Assembly (NCBI GenBank): GCA_964566875.1
Contig: CAZMJM010000015.1
Coordinates: forward strand, 1-18,359
Direction: 5' to 3'
DNA: 18,359 nucleotides
DNA from: CAZEQH01 sp964566875
Lineage (GTDB): Bacteria > Patescibacteriota > Minisyncoccia > Minisyncoccales > JANBVM01
Part shown: one piece after another, positions 7,909 to 15,059 of the stretch
Position numbering within the stretch: the first letter of the stretch is position 1
Layout: every line of letters starts with the position of its first letter
The notes under the pieces: model-generated
What the model saw: the letters and a program-made list of their open reading frames with translations, nothing else
Told to the model about the DNA's origin: nothing
Databases searched by the model: none
Position numbers and translations under genes: made by a program

Positions 7909-9322
7909 GAATAAAGGAGTCATCACAACCTACGTTTTGGTATTCGGAACCATCTTCCTGATGATTTTGGGCGGCATCTTCGGTTTCATTATGCTTCAAC
8001 TCAAACAAAGCAGATACGAAGAAGCCTGGAACAAGTCGTTGGATATAGCCGAGGCAGGTTTGGAATATTACCGATGGTGTTTAAATAATAAGATTACCGG
8101 CAGCTGCGACCTAGACAAAGTCTATACCGACATTGAAGGTACTGAGGTGGGAAGTTTTTCCCTACAAATAAATTCCGACATCAACTGCAGCGGCGAAGGG
8201 GCAGTCACCATCACCTCTACCGGTTGGACGAAAAAATATTCCCAGGTAAAAAGGGAAGTCCAGGTGGTTTATGCCAAGACCTCAGTAGCAAAATATTCTT
8301 ATCTTCTAAATGACAGCGTCTGGGCAGGAGCCGACAGGGAAATCCGGGGGCTCTATCATTCCAACGGAGGGGTGAGGATGGATGGAGAGAATCAGTCTCT
8401 CGTTACTTCGGCCCAACCCGAGTGGATATGTACCTCATCGTTCGGCTGCGACAGCTGTCCAACTGACGGTAATCCTCCCTGCCGGGTGGAAGGCTCAAAT
8501 TGCATCTGCCCGGGAGTCTTTACCACTACATTGAACTCTCAACCCGATCTCTTCACCGCTCCCGTCTCACCGTTCGATTTTGACAAGATTACGATTGACC
8601 TGGCCAAAATAAAGGACCTCACCGACGGCAATCCCGAACAGTACTACTGGCCTCCCTCCACCGACATAGACCCGGAGGCCGACGGCTATCACATAAAGAT
8701 AAGAAACGACGGAACATTTGAGGTTTGGGTGATAACAAGTCTAAGCTCTAACTATGCTTACAGCCTGGAAGAGGGATGGCACTACGACTACTTTACCATC
8801 AGCGACGAGTATCAGTACGGCGATCCCGTTATCGTCGACCCCGGCTGCTCCCTCGTCTTCGTGGAAGACAACCTTTGGCTGGAAGGCGAGATCAGTGGAA
8901 AAATTACCATAGCGTCCGCCAATCTTATCGACCCCAATAAAGACACGAATGTTATCCTTCCCGGTAACATCACCTACGCCACCCCAAACGGTTCAGACGG
9001 CCTGGCGGTCATCGGAGAAAACAATGTACTGATAGCGCCAAATTCTCCCAATAATATGGAATTGGATGGCATTTTCGTGGCCCAAAAGGGTCACTTCGGA
9101 CGAAACCATTACGACGGGAATATGAGAAATCTGCTGGAAATATTCGGTTCTATAGTCAGCAACGGCCGAGTGGGGACCAGATGGACTTCTGGAGGACATA
9201 TTGTTTCAGGGTATTCGCAAAGGGAAAATTATTTTGACCAGAACCTCGTTTACGACCCTCCCATGTTCGTGCCGGCTACCGCCACGGAATTCAAACTGGT
9301 AGACTGGGAAGAAATCGATTGA
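7907..9322 (+). CDS. PilX/GspK-like minor pilin with C-terminal beta region
   Basis: A 471-residue protein beginning with a very short leader (MNKG) and a hydrophobic helix (about 5-31) followed by SLDIAEAGLEYY. This is the PilX/GspK pattern, which lacks the Phe+1/Glu+5 pair of other pilins. A cysteine-rich loop holds Cys175, 181, 184, 192, 199 and 201. The C-terminal third is rich in short beta strands (GKITIASANL, DGIFVAQKG) and ends with YDPPMF and VDWEEI, a pattern I associate with CPR PilX-like proteins (recalled, not searched). It is the last gene of the pilB-to-minor-pilin run; a new promoter follows 22 bases later. X/K-type subunits cap V-I-J tip complexes in well-studied systems, and the same role is likely here. 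Confidence 0.85.
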   Translation: MNKGVITTYVLVFGTIFLMILGGIFGFIMLQLKQSRYEEAWNKSLDIAEAGLEYYRWCLNNKITGSCDLDKVYTDIEGTEVGSFSLQINSDINCSGEGAVTITSTGWTKKYSQVKREVQVVYAKTSVAKYSYLLNDSVWAGADREIRGLYHSNGGVRMDGENQSLVTSAQPEWICTSSFGCDSCPTDGNPPCRVEGSNCICPGVFTTTLNSQPDLFTAPVSPFDFDKITIDLAKIKDLTDGNPEQYYWPPSTDIDPEADGYHIKIRNDGTFEVWVITSLSSNYAYSLEEGWHYDYFTISDEYQYGDPVIVDPGCSLVFVEDNLWLEGEISGKITIASANLIDPNKDTNVILPGNITYATPNGSDGLAVIGENNVLIAPNSPNNMELDGIFVAQKGHFGRNHYDGNMRNLLEIFGSIVSNGRVGTRWTSGGHIVSGYSQRENYFDQNLVYDPPMFVPATATEFKLVDWEEID

Positions 9323-9343
9323 TAAAACAAACTTCCATTTATT

Positions 9344-9352
9344 TGATATAAT
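9344..9352 (+). promoter_or_regulatory. extended -10 promoter of pilM, probably leaderless
   Basis: TGA directly precedes a perfect TATAAT (9347-9352). No good -35 box lies at 16-18 bases; TTGATA at 9319-9324 is 22 bases away. Eight bases separate the box from the pilM ATG, so the mRNA should begin within a base or two of the start codon. Confidence 0.65.
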
Positions 9353-9360
9353 AATTAGAT

Positions 9361-10503
9361 ATGCTGGATTTCTTAAACCTCCAACCAGAATCTTTCGGAC
9401 TAGACGTTTCTACCCTTTCCTTAAAAATAGCCAAGCTTAAAAAACGCGGCGAACATTTAAGATTGGTTTCCTTTGGAGAAGGAGATGTCAGCCCCGGTGC
9501 TATTAAGGAGGGGGATATAACTGATCCTGAGGAATTAGCCAAAAACATCAAAGATTCCCTCGGCAACGTCAAAGGAGAAAAGTTAAAAACGAATTACGTG
9601 GTGGCTTCTCTGCCGGAGAAAAAGGCCTTTTTCGAAGTGATACAGATGCCCAAACTCCCTAAAGAAGACCTGAGGTCTGCCGTTATATATGAGGCAGAAA
9701 ACTACATACCCATGCCCATAGAAAGTATGTATCTCGATTTCCAGGTTATTACCCCTATCCAGGCCCAAAATCATCTTGATCATCTGGATGTCCTCGTCGG
9801 TGCCGTTCCCAAGGATACCGTAGATCCCTATCTCAATTGCCTGAAACAGGCAGGCCTGGAACCGCTAGCTCTGGAAGTGGAGTCTCTGGCTATCAGCCGG
9901 GCCCTCATCAAAGGAGGCGAGACCACTTCCCCCGTTCTGATTATAGACTTCGGCGCCACCAGAACCAGCTTTATCATCTTCTCCGGCCGCGCCTTGAGGT
10001 TTACCTCTTCTATTAGTGTTTCTTCAGAAAACTTTACGGAAATTATCGCCAAAAACCTTGGTATCCCCTCAGATGAAGCCGAAAAACTGAAAAGAAAATA
10101 CGGACTGGAAGAAAAGATAAAAATGGAAATCAAAAAGGAAGATTCTGCCATCAAGAAAGAACGGAGCAAAATATTTGAAGCGTTGGTGCCCGCCCTGGTA
10201 GACCTAAATCAGCAGATAAAAAAACACCTTGATTATTATCACACCCACACCAGCCACGAACATCTTCCCAATGGGAATAAGGAGGTTTCAAAAATTATAC
10301 TGTGTGGAGGAGGGGCCAATCTTAAGGGACTGCCGGAAGTCCTGTCCCAGGAGCTGAACCTGCCCGTAGAAATCGGGGACCCCTGGGCTAACATCCCAAC
10401 CCAGGGTAAAAAAACAATCATTTCCCATGAGGCCGCCGTAGAATACACCACCGCTTTCGGCCTGGCCTTGAGGACTATGAAAGAGAAACTCTATCATGAT
10501 TAA
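9361..10503 (+). CDS. pilM: type IV pilus assembly ATPase-fold protein PilM
   Basis: A 380-residue cytoplasmic actin/FtsA-fold protein that links the PilB/PilC motor to the PilN/PilO ring. It shows the fold's nucleotide-site motifs: FGLDVST (12-18), DFGATRT (196-202) and CGGGANL (315-321). NYIPMP (114-119) is a further PilM signature. No membrane segment is seen. Its 3' end overlaps the pilN start by 8 bases, giving translational coupling to the partner whose N-terminus it binds. Translation probably starts on a leaderless mRNA, since a TATAAT lies eight bases before the ATG and there is no SD. Confidence 0.95.
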   Translation: MLDFLNLQPESFGLDVSTLSLKIAKLKKRGEHLRLVSFGEGDVSPGAIKEGDITDPEELAKNIKDSLGNVKGEKLKTNYVVASLPEKKAFFEVIQMPKLPKEDLRSAVIYEAENYIPMPIESMYLDFQVITPIQAQNHLDHLDVLVGAVPKDTVDPYLNCLKQAGLEPLALEVESLAISRALIKGGETTSPVLIIDFGATRTSFIIFSGRALRFTSSISVSSENFTEIIAKNLGIPSDEAEKLKRKYGLEEKIKMEIKKEDSAIKKERSKIFEALVPALVDLNQQIKKHLDYYHTHTSHEHLPNGNKEVSKIILCGGGANLKGLPEVLSQELNLPVEIGDPWANIPTQGKKTIISHEAAVEYTTAFGLALRTMKEKLYHD

Positions 10504-11044
10504 TCTTCTACCTCCTCAGCAAAAAGAGAGCCTTCTGGAACAAACCCACCTCAGACTGGTGATAATTTTGGGCATTCTTTTCCTTTCTTTCCTAGCCTGC
10601 CTTTTCTTAAGTATGCTCCTGGTAAAGAGTTACGTTCTAGGCGAAATCGAAACACAAAAGATTATTCTGGAAGAAAGAAAAAGAACAATCAGCCTTAATC
10701 AGGGCGTAGAGAAGGAAATCAGGGAGTCAAACATCCTTCTTTCCGACCTGAACACATTCTACGAGCAGGATGTCAATGTCACTAAGGTTCTGGAAAAGTT
10801 GGGGGAATTACTTCCTCCCCAGACCTATCTGAAAGAATTCAGCTTTAACAAAGTGGTAAACGGGGGAGAGCAAGAAAGGCGCGTTTCTCTTTCCGGATAC
10901 TGTCCCTCCCGTGAAAGTTTGTTGGATTTTGATGCAAGATTGGAAGAAGAAAGCGCTTTTTCGGATGTAACCTTCTCTCCCTCCAGCTGGGCCAAGCCTA
11001 ATGACATAGATTTTAGCGTAAGTTTTAAGGTGCTTTCCAACTGA
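10496..11044 (+). CDS. pilN: type IV pilus alignment protein PilN
   Basis: A 182-residue bitopic membrane protein. It opens with INLLPP (2-7), the conserved cytoplasmic tail that inserts into PilM, followed by a transmembrane helix at about 20-46, a coiled coil to about 90 and a small alpha/beta domain. Size and order match the family. The ATG lies inside the last codons of pilM and the gene ends four bases before pilO, so the three proteins are made together. Identity is supported by motif plus position. Confidence 0.93.
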   Translation: MINLLPPQQKESLLEQTHLRLVIILGILFLSFLACLFLSMLLVKSYVLGEIETQKIILEERKRTISLNQGVEKEIRESNILLSDLNTFYEQDVNVTKVLEKLGELLPPQTYLKEFSFNKVVNGGEQERRVSLSGYCPSRESLLDFDARLEEESAFSDVTFSPSSWAKPNDIDFSVSFKVLSN

Positions 11045-11048
11045 CGAT

Positions 11049-11609
11049 ATGACTACAAAAAATCAGATAAAATTATCCCTGGTAGTCTTACTGGCCGCCG
11101 CCGGAGCCATCGTAGCTTTACTAATCTTTCCGACTTACCAGAATATCCAGCAGAGTTCCGAAGAAATGGTTCTCCAGAAACAGGAATTGGCATCCCTGGA
11201 AAATAAAATCGAAAACATAGAAGAATTCAAGGCGCACTATAAAGACATTAATGAAAACCTGGAAAAAATCAGCGAGCTGTTTGTAAATTCGAAAGCCCCG
11301 ACCGACTTCATCTCTTTCATAGAAACCAGCGCCCGGGAATCTCAGCTCTCCGTAGAAATATTTCCTTCGGCTCCCAAGCAGGAAGGCAAAGACAAATGGA
11401 GGTCAATCATCTTCAGAACCGAATCGGCCAGCCCCTTCAGCAGTTTCCTAAGGTTTTTGGAAAAACTGGAATCAAGTCCTTACCTGTTGGAAGTACAGAC
11501 CTTGAGGATTACCAAGATGTTGGAGTCTGACCTTAATACAGATAGGTTTGAGAACGCATCAATGGAAGACGTAAGAGCCAGTCTGTCAATTAAAACCTTC
11601 TCGGATTAA
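11049..11609 (+). CDS. pilO: type IV pilus alignment protein PilO
   Basis: A 186-residue bitopic protein with one transmembrane helix (about 9-28), a long coiled coil (31-75) and a C-terminal alpha/beta domain, the architecture of PilO, which pairs with PilN outside the inner membrane. Sequence conservation in PilO is low, so the call depends on architecture and on following pilM and pilN directly. It is separated from the next small gene by 8 bases. Confidence 0.88.
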   Translation: MTTKNQIKLSLVVLLAAAGAIVALLIFPTYQNIQQSSEEMVLQKQELASLENKIENIEEFKAHYKDINENLEKISELFVNSKAPTDFISFIETSARESQLSVEIFPSAPKQEGKDKWRSIIFRTESASPFSSFLRFLEKLESSPYLLEVQTLRITKMLESDLNTDRFENASMEDVRASLSIKTFSD

Positions 11610-11617
11610 CGCCGCAT

Positions 11618-11923
11618 ATGTTAAAAATAGGCAAAATAGATTCTAAAAAACTAAAGACCTTTTTTAAACGAGCCCCCATAGCGCTGGGGGAAAAGGCATT
11701 CCTGGTCTTTTGGGGCCTGTTGGTCTTGGCTTTGTTGTTGGGAGGGATAGTATTTTACGGATTTTATCGCGCGGTCAATCAAGAACTGGAGAAGGTAGCC
11801 CAAACAAGCCAACTGGACTTTAAAGAGAGCACCTACCAAAAGGTACTGGAAACATGGGATGCGCGAGAAAAAAATTTAAGGCAAACCGAGTTTAAAAGAT
11901 ACCCCGACCTTTTTAACCGGTAA
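11618..11923 (+). CDS. small single-pass membrane protein in the pilP position
   Basis: I do not recognise this 101-residue protein. It has a basic cytoplasmic N-terminus, one hydrophobic helix at about 27-49 and a charged helical C-terminus ending YPDLFNR. No lipobox or beta-rich PilP domain is visible, so it is not a PilP lipoprotein. It is only 8 bases after pilO and is the last gene of the pilM operon, which suggests it is an accessory part of the PilMNO complex. The gap of 64 bases to the tRNA holds no clear terminator for this operon. Confidence 0.75.
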   Translation: MLKIGKIDSKKLKTFFKRAPIALGEKAFLVFWGLLVLALLLGGIVFYGFYRAVNQELEKVAQTSQLDFKESTYQKVLETWDAREKNLRQTEFKRYPDLFNR

Positions 11924-11937
11924 AACATGCCCGGCGC

Positions 11938-11966
11938 TTGATTTTTTATAAGTTTTAAGCTAAAGT
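11938..11966 (+). promoter_or_regulatory. possible promoter of tRNA-Arg
   Basis: TTGATT (11938-11943), a 17-base spacer and TAAAGT (11961-11966) would start RNA about 14 bases before the tRNA. Both hexamers are imperfect, and TATCTT at 11966 is an alternative -10. The tRNA could also be read from the pilM operon. Confidence 0.4.
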
Positions 11967-11987
11967 ATCTTATATCCGTAATCCCCG

Positions 11988-12059
11988 GTCCCCGTAGTTC
12001 AACGGATAGAACACCAGCCTTCTAAGCTGGACATGTGGGTTCGATTCCTACCGGGGACA
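11988..12059 (+). tRNA. tRNA-Arg (anticodon TCT)
   Basis: Full cloverleaf: acceptor GTCCCCG/CGGGGAC with discriminator A at 12059, D arm GTTC/GAAC, anticodon stem CCAGC/GCTGG closing CTTCTAA (anticodon TCT, reads AGA), four-base variable region, and T arm GTGGG/CCTAC around TTCGATT. Its length is 72 bases and no CCA is encoded, so tRNA nucleotidyltransferase must add it. AGA and AGG are common arginine codons in the neighbouring genes, which fits. Confidence 0.97.
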
Positions 12060-12066
12060 CACTCAT

Positions 12067-12092
12067 CGGAAAGTCCTTCCGTTTTCTTTTTT
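12067..12092 (+). terminator. short hairpin plus T-tract after tRNA-Arg
   Basis: CGGAA (12067-12071) pairs with TTCCG (12077-12081) around a five-base loop, followed by TTTTCTTTTTT. The stem is short, so termination may be partial. It separates the tRNA from the rpsO promoter. Confidence 0.5.
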
Positions 12093-12106
12093 CGGTAAGG
12101 GGAAGA

Positions 12107-12115
12107 TGATATAAT
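12107..12115 (+). promoter_or_regulatory. extended -10 promoter of the rpsO operon
   Basis: TGA precedes a perfect TATAAT at 12110-12115. The -35 region is a T-rich stretch without a clear hexamer. RNA would start near 12122, leaving a leader of only about 17 bases without an SD. That is too short for the pseudoknot used in E. coli S15 autoregulation. Confidence 0.65.
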
Positions 12116-12138
12116 TAAAAAAAGATTTCCGCAAAAAT

Positions 12139-12405
12139 ATGTTAAAGCCAAAAGAAAAGGAGAAAATCATTGAAAAATACAAAGTCCACAACAAGGACAC
12201 CGGTTCTCCCGAGGTCCAGGTGGCCTTGCTTTCGGAAGAAATAGAAGGTCTCCTGAGCCACCTCAAAAAGAATCCCAAAGACCTTCATTCCAAAAGAGGA
12301 CTGTTAAAGATGGTCATGAAAAGGAGAAAACTCCTTAATTATTTAAAAGGAGAAAGCGGCCGAAGGTACCAGTCCCTCATAAAAAAAGTGGGGCTCAAAA
12401 AATAA
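12139..12405 (+). CDS. rpsO: 30S ribosomal protein S15
   Basis: Small-subunit protein of 88 residues, the standard length, that binds 16S rRNA early in assembly. The family core is intact: DTGSPEVQVALLSEEI (20-35), HLKKNPKDLHSKRGLL (41-56) and KRRKLLNYLKG (61-71). It is the first gene of a run that reaches the DksA-like gene; the next ATG is one base after its stop. The rpsO-pnp pairing is classical, but here a NYN gene lies between. Confidence 0.98.
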   Translation: MLKPKEKEKIIEKYKVHNKDTGSPEVQVALLSEEIEGLLSHLKKNPKDLHSKRGLLKMVMKRRKLLNYLKGESGRRYQSLIKKVGLKK

Positions 12406-12406
12406 T

Positions 12407-12913
12407 ATGAAAATAAAACACCCCGGGCAAAGAGTGGCTATCCTAATCGATGTCCAGAATCTTTACCATTCAGCTAAAAATCTCTACGGCGGAGCCCGAA
12501 CCAATTTCGGAGAAATTTTAAAGTTGGGCGTCAGCAACAGGATATTGATAAGGGCGCTGGCCTATGTTGTTAAAACCAAAACGGGCGAAGAGAAGCCCTT
12601 TTTTGAGGCCCTTAAGAAATTGGGCATTGAAACCAGAGTAAAGAAGCTCCAGGAATTCTACGGCGGGATGAAAAAAGCGGACTGGGATGTCGGAATCGCG
12701 GTGGACGCCATCAGGATATCTCCCGGCGTGGACACCTTTGTCCTGGCCTCAGGTGATGGAGATTTCCTCCAGCTGATAGAATATCTGAAAAATCAAGGGA
12801 AAAGGGTTGAAGTCATCGCCTTCGGAAAGTCGGCTTCGTCTAAATTAAAGAAGGCTGCCGATGAATTCATAGATATGGGCGCAGACCACAACAGGTTCAT
12901 AATTAAAAAGTAA
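12407..12913 (+). CDS. NYN/LabA-like PIN-fold ribonuclease
   Basis: A 168-residue soluble protein of the NYN (DUF88/LabA) family, predicted metal-dependent RNases with a PIN-like fold. The acidic residues expected to hold metal are visible: Asp15 and Asn18 in IDVQNLY, Asp94 and Asp100 in DWDVGIAVDAI, and Asp117/Asp119 in ASGDGDF. A beta strand pattern VEVIAFG follows. It starts one base after rpsO and ends 13 bases before pnp, so it should be made with both. A role in rRNA, tRNA or mRNA processing beside PNPase is inferred from this position. Its substrate cannot be read from the sequence. Confidence 0.9.
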   Translation: MKIKHPGQRVAILIDVQNLYHSAKNLYGGARTNFGEILKLGVSNRILIRALAYVVKTKTGEEKPFFEALKKLGIETRVKKLQEFYGGMKKADWDVGIAVDAIRISPGVDTFVLASGDGDFLQLIEYLKNQGKRVEVIAFGKSASSKLKKAADEFIDMGADHNRFIIKK

Positions 12914-12926
12914 ACCAACAATACCA

Positions 12927-15059
12927 ATGGACAGAAAATTTGAATTAAATTTAGGAGGAAGGGAATTAAAAATGGCCGTCAGAAACCTGGCAGAACAGAG
13001 CAACGGCTCTGTCTTTCTTCAGTATGGAGACACCATGGTGCTGGCTACGGCCGTCATGGCAGACCATGAAGTTGAGGGACAGAATTTCTTTCCCCTCACC
13101 GTCAATTACGAAGAAAAATTTTATGCCGCCGGAAAAATAAGGGGAGCCCGATATATCAAGCGGGAAGGACGCCCCTCCGACGAAGCCATCTGTAACTCCA
13201 GGCTGATAGACAGGTCCATCAGGCCTCTCTTCCCGGACAATCTCAAAAGGGAGGTCCAGGTAGTCGTCACGGTTCTTTCCTGGGACAACCTGAATGAGCC
13301 TGACGTAGTCGGCCTTTTAGCATCCTCCATCGCCCTGTCAATTTCAGACATTCCCTGGAAGGGACCCCTGGCAGCCGTAAGGGTAGGCAGGATAGACGGG
13401 AAGTATATCATCAACCCCACGTATGACGAACAGGATAAGAGCGACATCAACATCGTTTTTTCCGCCGTGCAGAGGAACGGGGAGATAATGCTGAATATGA
13501 TAGAAGGGGGATTCGAGGAGGTAGACGAACGATCCGTCTGGGAAGCCTGGGAATTCGCCAAGCTCTATCTAAAAGACCTTATGGGTTTCGAAAAAGAAAT
13601 CACAGAAAGCATCGCCAAGGAAAAGGTTGCCGTCGCAGAAGCCGTTAGAAATCAGGAGTTAGAAGGCAAAATAAAGGGAATGTTAAAGGATAAACTTGAG
13701 GATTCTTTTTTCCAGGCCGGAAAAGAAAAGATGCAGGCCCTGAGAGACGAGATTATGGATTTTGCGGAAGAAAACTACCCCATGGAGAAGGGCGAGGCCT
13801 TAAAAATTCTGGAAGAAGAAACCGAACGACTGATGCAGAGGAAGGTTATGGAAGAGGGTATAAGGCCCGACGGAAGGAAGATAGACGAAATCCGGAAACT
13901 AAGCTGCGATGTCGGCCTGTTGCCCCGGACGCACGGTTCAGGGCTCTTCTGCAGGGGAATGACCAAATCCCTTTCTATTCTTACCTTAGGCGCTCCCGGA
14001 GACGTCCAATTGCTGGAGGGTATGGAAATCGTAGGAAAGAAACGCTTCATGCATCACTATAATTTTCCTCCCTATTCCGTGGGAGAGGTCAGACCTATCA
14101 GAGGCCCGGGCAGGAGAGAAATAGGGCACGGCATGCTAGCCGAGAAAGCCATTCTGCCCGTTATTCCTTCTTCGGAAGATTTTCCCTATACCATCAGGAT
14201 TGTGTCGGAAATATTATCCTCCAACGGCTCCACCAGTATGGCTTCCATCTGCAGTTCTTCATTGGCCCTGATGGATGCCGGTGTCCCCATCAAGGCGCCA
14301 GTGGCCGGGATAGCCATCGGCCTGGTAACGGACGGCAAAGATTATAAATTGTTAACCGATATCCAGGGACCGGAAGACCACTATGGCAAAATGGACTTTA
14401 AGGTGGCCGGAACCAGAGAAGGAATAACCGCCATTCAGATGGACATCAAGGTGGAAGGTGTGCCGGAGAGCATCCTTCGAGAAGCGCTGGAGTTAGGCAA
14501 AAAAGCCAGGTCCCAGATATTGGACACCATTAAGGGGGTGCTGGACAAACCCAGGCCAGAGCTTTCACCTTATGCTCCTCGTATCTTAGTGCTTAATATT
14601 GACCCCGATAAAATAGGTAAGGTTATAGGACCCGGTGGCAAAATGATTAACGAGATTATTGATGAATGCGGAGTTTCCATAGATATTGAGGAAACGGGTC
14701 AGGTATTCATTACGGCCGAAAAGGAGGATGCTGCCAAAAAAGCAGCCGATTGGATTAAAAACATCGTCAGGGAAATAAAGGTGGGAGAAGTCTTCCAGGG
14801 AAAGATAAAGAGGATTCTTGATTTTGGAGCCTTTGCCGAGCTTATTCCCGGACAGGAGGGAATGATACATATCTCCAAGCTCGCTCCCTATCGGGTCAGG
14901 AAAGTGGAGGACATAGTTAAGATAGGCGACATAGTACCGGTCAAGGTGATAGGAATAGACGAACAGGGAAGGATTGACCTCTCTCTCATCAATAAGGATT
15001 CTAACTCTAAAAAGCCGCAATATGGCAGAAGGAGAACAAGCACAAGGAGAAAAAGATAA
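12927..15059 (+). CDS. pnp: polyribonucleotide nucleotidyltransferase (PNPase)
   Basis: A 710-residue 3'-to-5' phosphorolytic exoribonuclease, expected to form a trimer. Order: first RNase PH domain (about 10-140), helical linker (about 230-305), second catalytic RNase PH domain (about 315-535), KH domain with GPGG at 568-571, S1 domain (about 618-690) and an Arg-rich tail (RRRTSTRRKR). Catalytic-site stretches KMDFKVAGTREGI (488-500) and AIQMDIK (502-508) match the family closely. The last 38 bases overlap the next gene in another frame. The start at 12927 gives the usual MDRKFELNLGGREL beginning; no SD is present. Confidence 0.97.
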   Translation: MDRKFELNLGGRELKMAVRNLAEQSNGSVFLQYGDTMVLATAVMADHEVEGQNFFPLTVNYEEKFYAAGKIRGARYIKREGRPSDEAICNSRLIDRSIRPLFPDNLKREVQVVVTVLSWDNLNEPDVVGLLASSIALSISDIPWKGPLAAVRVGRIDGKYIINPTYDEQDKSDINIVFSAVQRNGEIMLNMIEGGFEEVDERSVWEAWEFAKLYLKDLMGFEKEITESIAKEKVAVAEAVRNQELEGKIKGMLKDKLEDSFFQAGKEKMQALRDEIMDFAEENYPMEKGEALKILEEETERLMQRKVMEEGIRPDGRKIDEIRKLSCDVGLLPRTHGSGLFCRGMTKSLSILTLGAPGDVQLLEGMEIVGKKRFMHHYNFPPYSVGEVRPIRGPGRREIGHGMLAEKAILPVIPSSEDFPYTIRIVSEILSSNGSTSMASICSSSLALMDAGVPIKAPVAGIAIGLVTDGKDYKLLTDIQGPEDHYGKMDFKVAGTREGITAIQMDIKVEGVPESILREALELGKKARSQILDTIKGVLDKPRPELSPYAPRILVLNIDPDKIGKVIGPGGKMINEIIDECGVSIDIEETGQVFITAEKEDAAKKAADWIKNIVREIKVGEVFQGKIKRILDFGAFAELIPGQEGMIHISKLAPYRVRKVEDIVKIGDIVPVKVIGIDEQGRIDLSLINKDSNSKKPQYGRRRTSTRRKR

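Noticed and set aside
11930..11947. GC-rich spot followed by T6 as terminator of the pilM operon
   Set aside because: The bases before the T-run do not form a stable stem.
11947..11974. Inverted repeat TATAAG/CTTATA before tRNA-Arg
   Set aside because: Six AT-rich pairs over a long loop are expected by chance in this composition.
14974..15021. Earlier ATG for the GH3 fusion
   Set aside because: It would lengthen the overlap with pnp to 86 bases and add residues that only mirror the pnp frame; the ATG at 15022 has the local AATATG context.
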